From Croceimicrobium sp965656185 (GTDB lineage: Bacteria > Bacteroidota > Bacteroidia > Flavobacteriales > Schleiferiaceae), in NCBI GenBank assembly GCA_965656185.1, contig CBFHJH010000001.1, positions 505,578-569,577 on the forward strand: a stretch of DNA of 64,000 nucleotides. The letters are read 5' to 3'. Below are positions 63,779 through 64,000 of the stretch, one piece after another. The translations under genes were made by a program, and so were the position numbers. The notes under the pieces are model-generated. The model was given only the letters and a program-made list of their open reading frames with translations. It ran no database searches and was not told where the DNA came from. How positions within the stretch are numbered: position 1 is the first letter of the stretch; each line of letters starts with the position of its first letter.

Positions 63779-64000
63779 CTAAAAAGTCCAATTATTCTGA
63801 TAAGCCATGGCTACCAGCTCGGCTTTGCTGTGCACCCCCAGCTTGCGGTAAAGGTTCTCAATGTGGCTCCGCACCGTTAAGGGTGATATTACCAATTCTT
63901 CGGCAATATCCTGATAGGTTTTACTCTGCACCAACAAGGATAAGACCTGTTTTTCCCGCCGGGTTAAGGCAAATTCACTGATCTGTAAACCCATTTTAGG
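63779..64000 (-). CDS. LuxR-type HTH of a response regulator, partial
   Basis: The visible 73 residues contain the HTH core LTRREKQVLSLLVQSKTYQDIAEEL, VISPLTVRSHIENLYRKLGV. The frame stays open to the window end (PK before MGL), so this is the C-terminal part of a NarL-type protein whose receiver lies outside. Followed by the TPR histidine kinase gene; likely its partner. The spacer 63676-63778 is AT-rich. Confidence 0.85.
   Translation of the reverse strand, partial: PKMGLQISEFALTRREKQVLSLLVQSKTYQDIAEELVISPLTVRSHIENLYRKLGVHSKAELVAMAYQNNWTF

Overview
The window reads as a chromosomal scaffold from a Bacteroidota bacterium, most likely a marine-type Flavobacteriales lineage (inference). Direct signs are many promoters of the TAnnTTTG (-7) type, often only a few bases from the start codon; proteins with Por/type IX (T9SS) C-terminal sorting domains; TPR-containing two-component sensors; a DUF5916 outer-membrane protein; a fused alpha/beta E1 2-oxoacid dehydrogenase; and a KdsD made of the SIS domain only. 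Two runs of N (13510-13519 and 46246-46340) show that this is a gapped draft assembly. That matters for judging the broken genes.

Layout. 1-2426: start of a giant multi-PAS/GAF signalling protein, running off the left edge. 2427-3075: a non-coding block with tandem palindromes and a sigma-54-like promoter ahead of a secreted thioredoxin. 3.5-8.3 kb: small secreted or membrane proteins of unknown function, then a damaged zone (5878-7751) where a secreted-protein fragment, a truncated TPR lipoprotein and a regulator split by an amber codon meet. 8.3-12.3 kb (minus): AraC regulator, small secreted peptide, DUF4386 membrane protein, quinone oxidoreductase-like dehydrogenase, and an egtD with no egtB nearby. 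12.5-18.9 kb: TonB-plug-like/von Willebrand A protein (crossed by a gap), beta-lactamase-like hydrolase, a PAS histidine kinase with a single-domain response regulator, and small membrane and lipoproteins. 19.2-24.8 kb: B12-dependent ribonucleotide reductase, and a second giant PAS protein paralogous to the first that ends without an ATPase domain. 24.9-29.6 kb: lipoprotein, beta-barrels (one behind a perfect sigma-54 consensus), and sucC.

29.7-34.8 kb is a tightly coupled plus-strand operon: DUF5916, LolD-type ATPase, kdsD, kdsA, kdsC (stop/start overlaps or gaps of a few bases). It links lipoprotein export with KDO (LPS core) synthesis. 34.8-46.1 kb: EamA transporter, DUF4442, MtfA-like peptidase, ammonium transporter, a peptidase-like/beta-barrel protein coupled to an ArsC-like phosphatase that carries a signal peptide, an OMP/metallo-hydrolase/PrsW operon, and a methyltransferase. 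46.4-54.7 kb: fused E1 and an RNA m5C methyltransferase, a T9SS-type protein, murQ, a 43-bp degenerate tandem repeat block, and a secreted M28 peptidase.

54.8-60.3 kb (minus) is an envelope operon: coaX, FadL-like barrel, TPR protein, lptC, a two-helix membrane protein and a CorC/HlyC protein. tRNA-Phe with promoter and terminator follows, then a lipoprotein, a c-type cytochrome interrupted by UGA where Trp is expected, a TPR histidine kinase and the LuxR-type C-terminus of its probable partner regulator. The recurring themes are outer-membrane/LPS maintenance (kdsDAC, lolD, lptC, barrels) and sensing. The best candidates for something not yet described are the sigma-54 control of two envelope genes, the secreted ArsC-like/pseudo-peptidase-barrel pair, and the repeat block next to the M28 peptidase.
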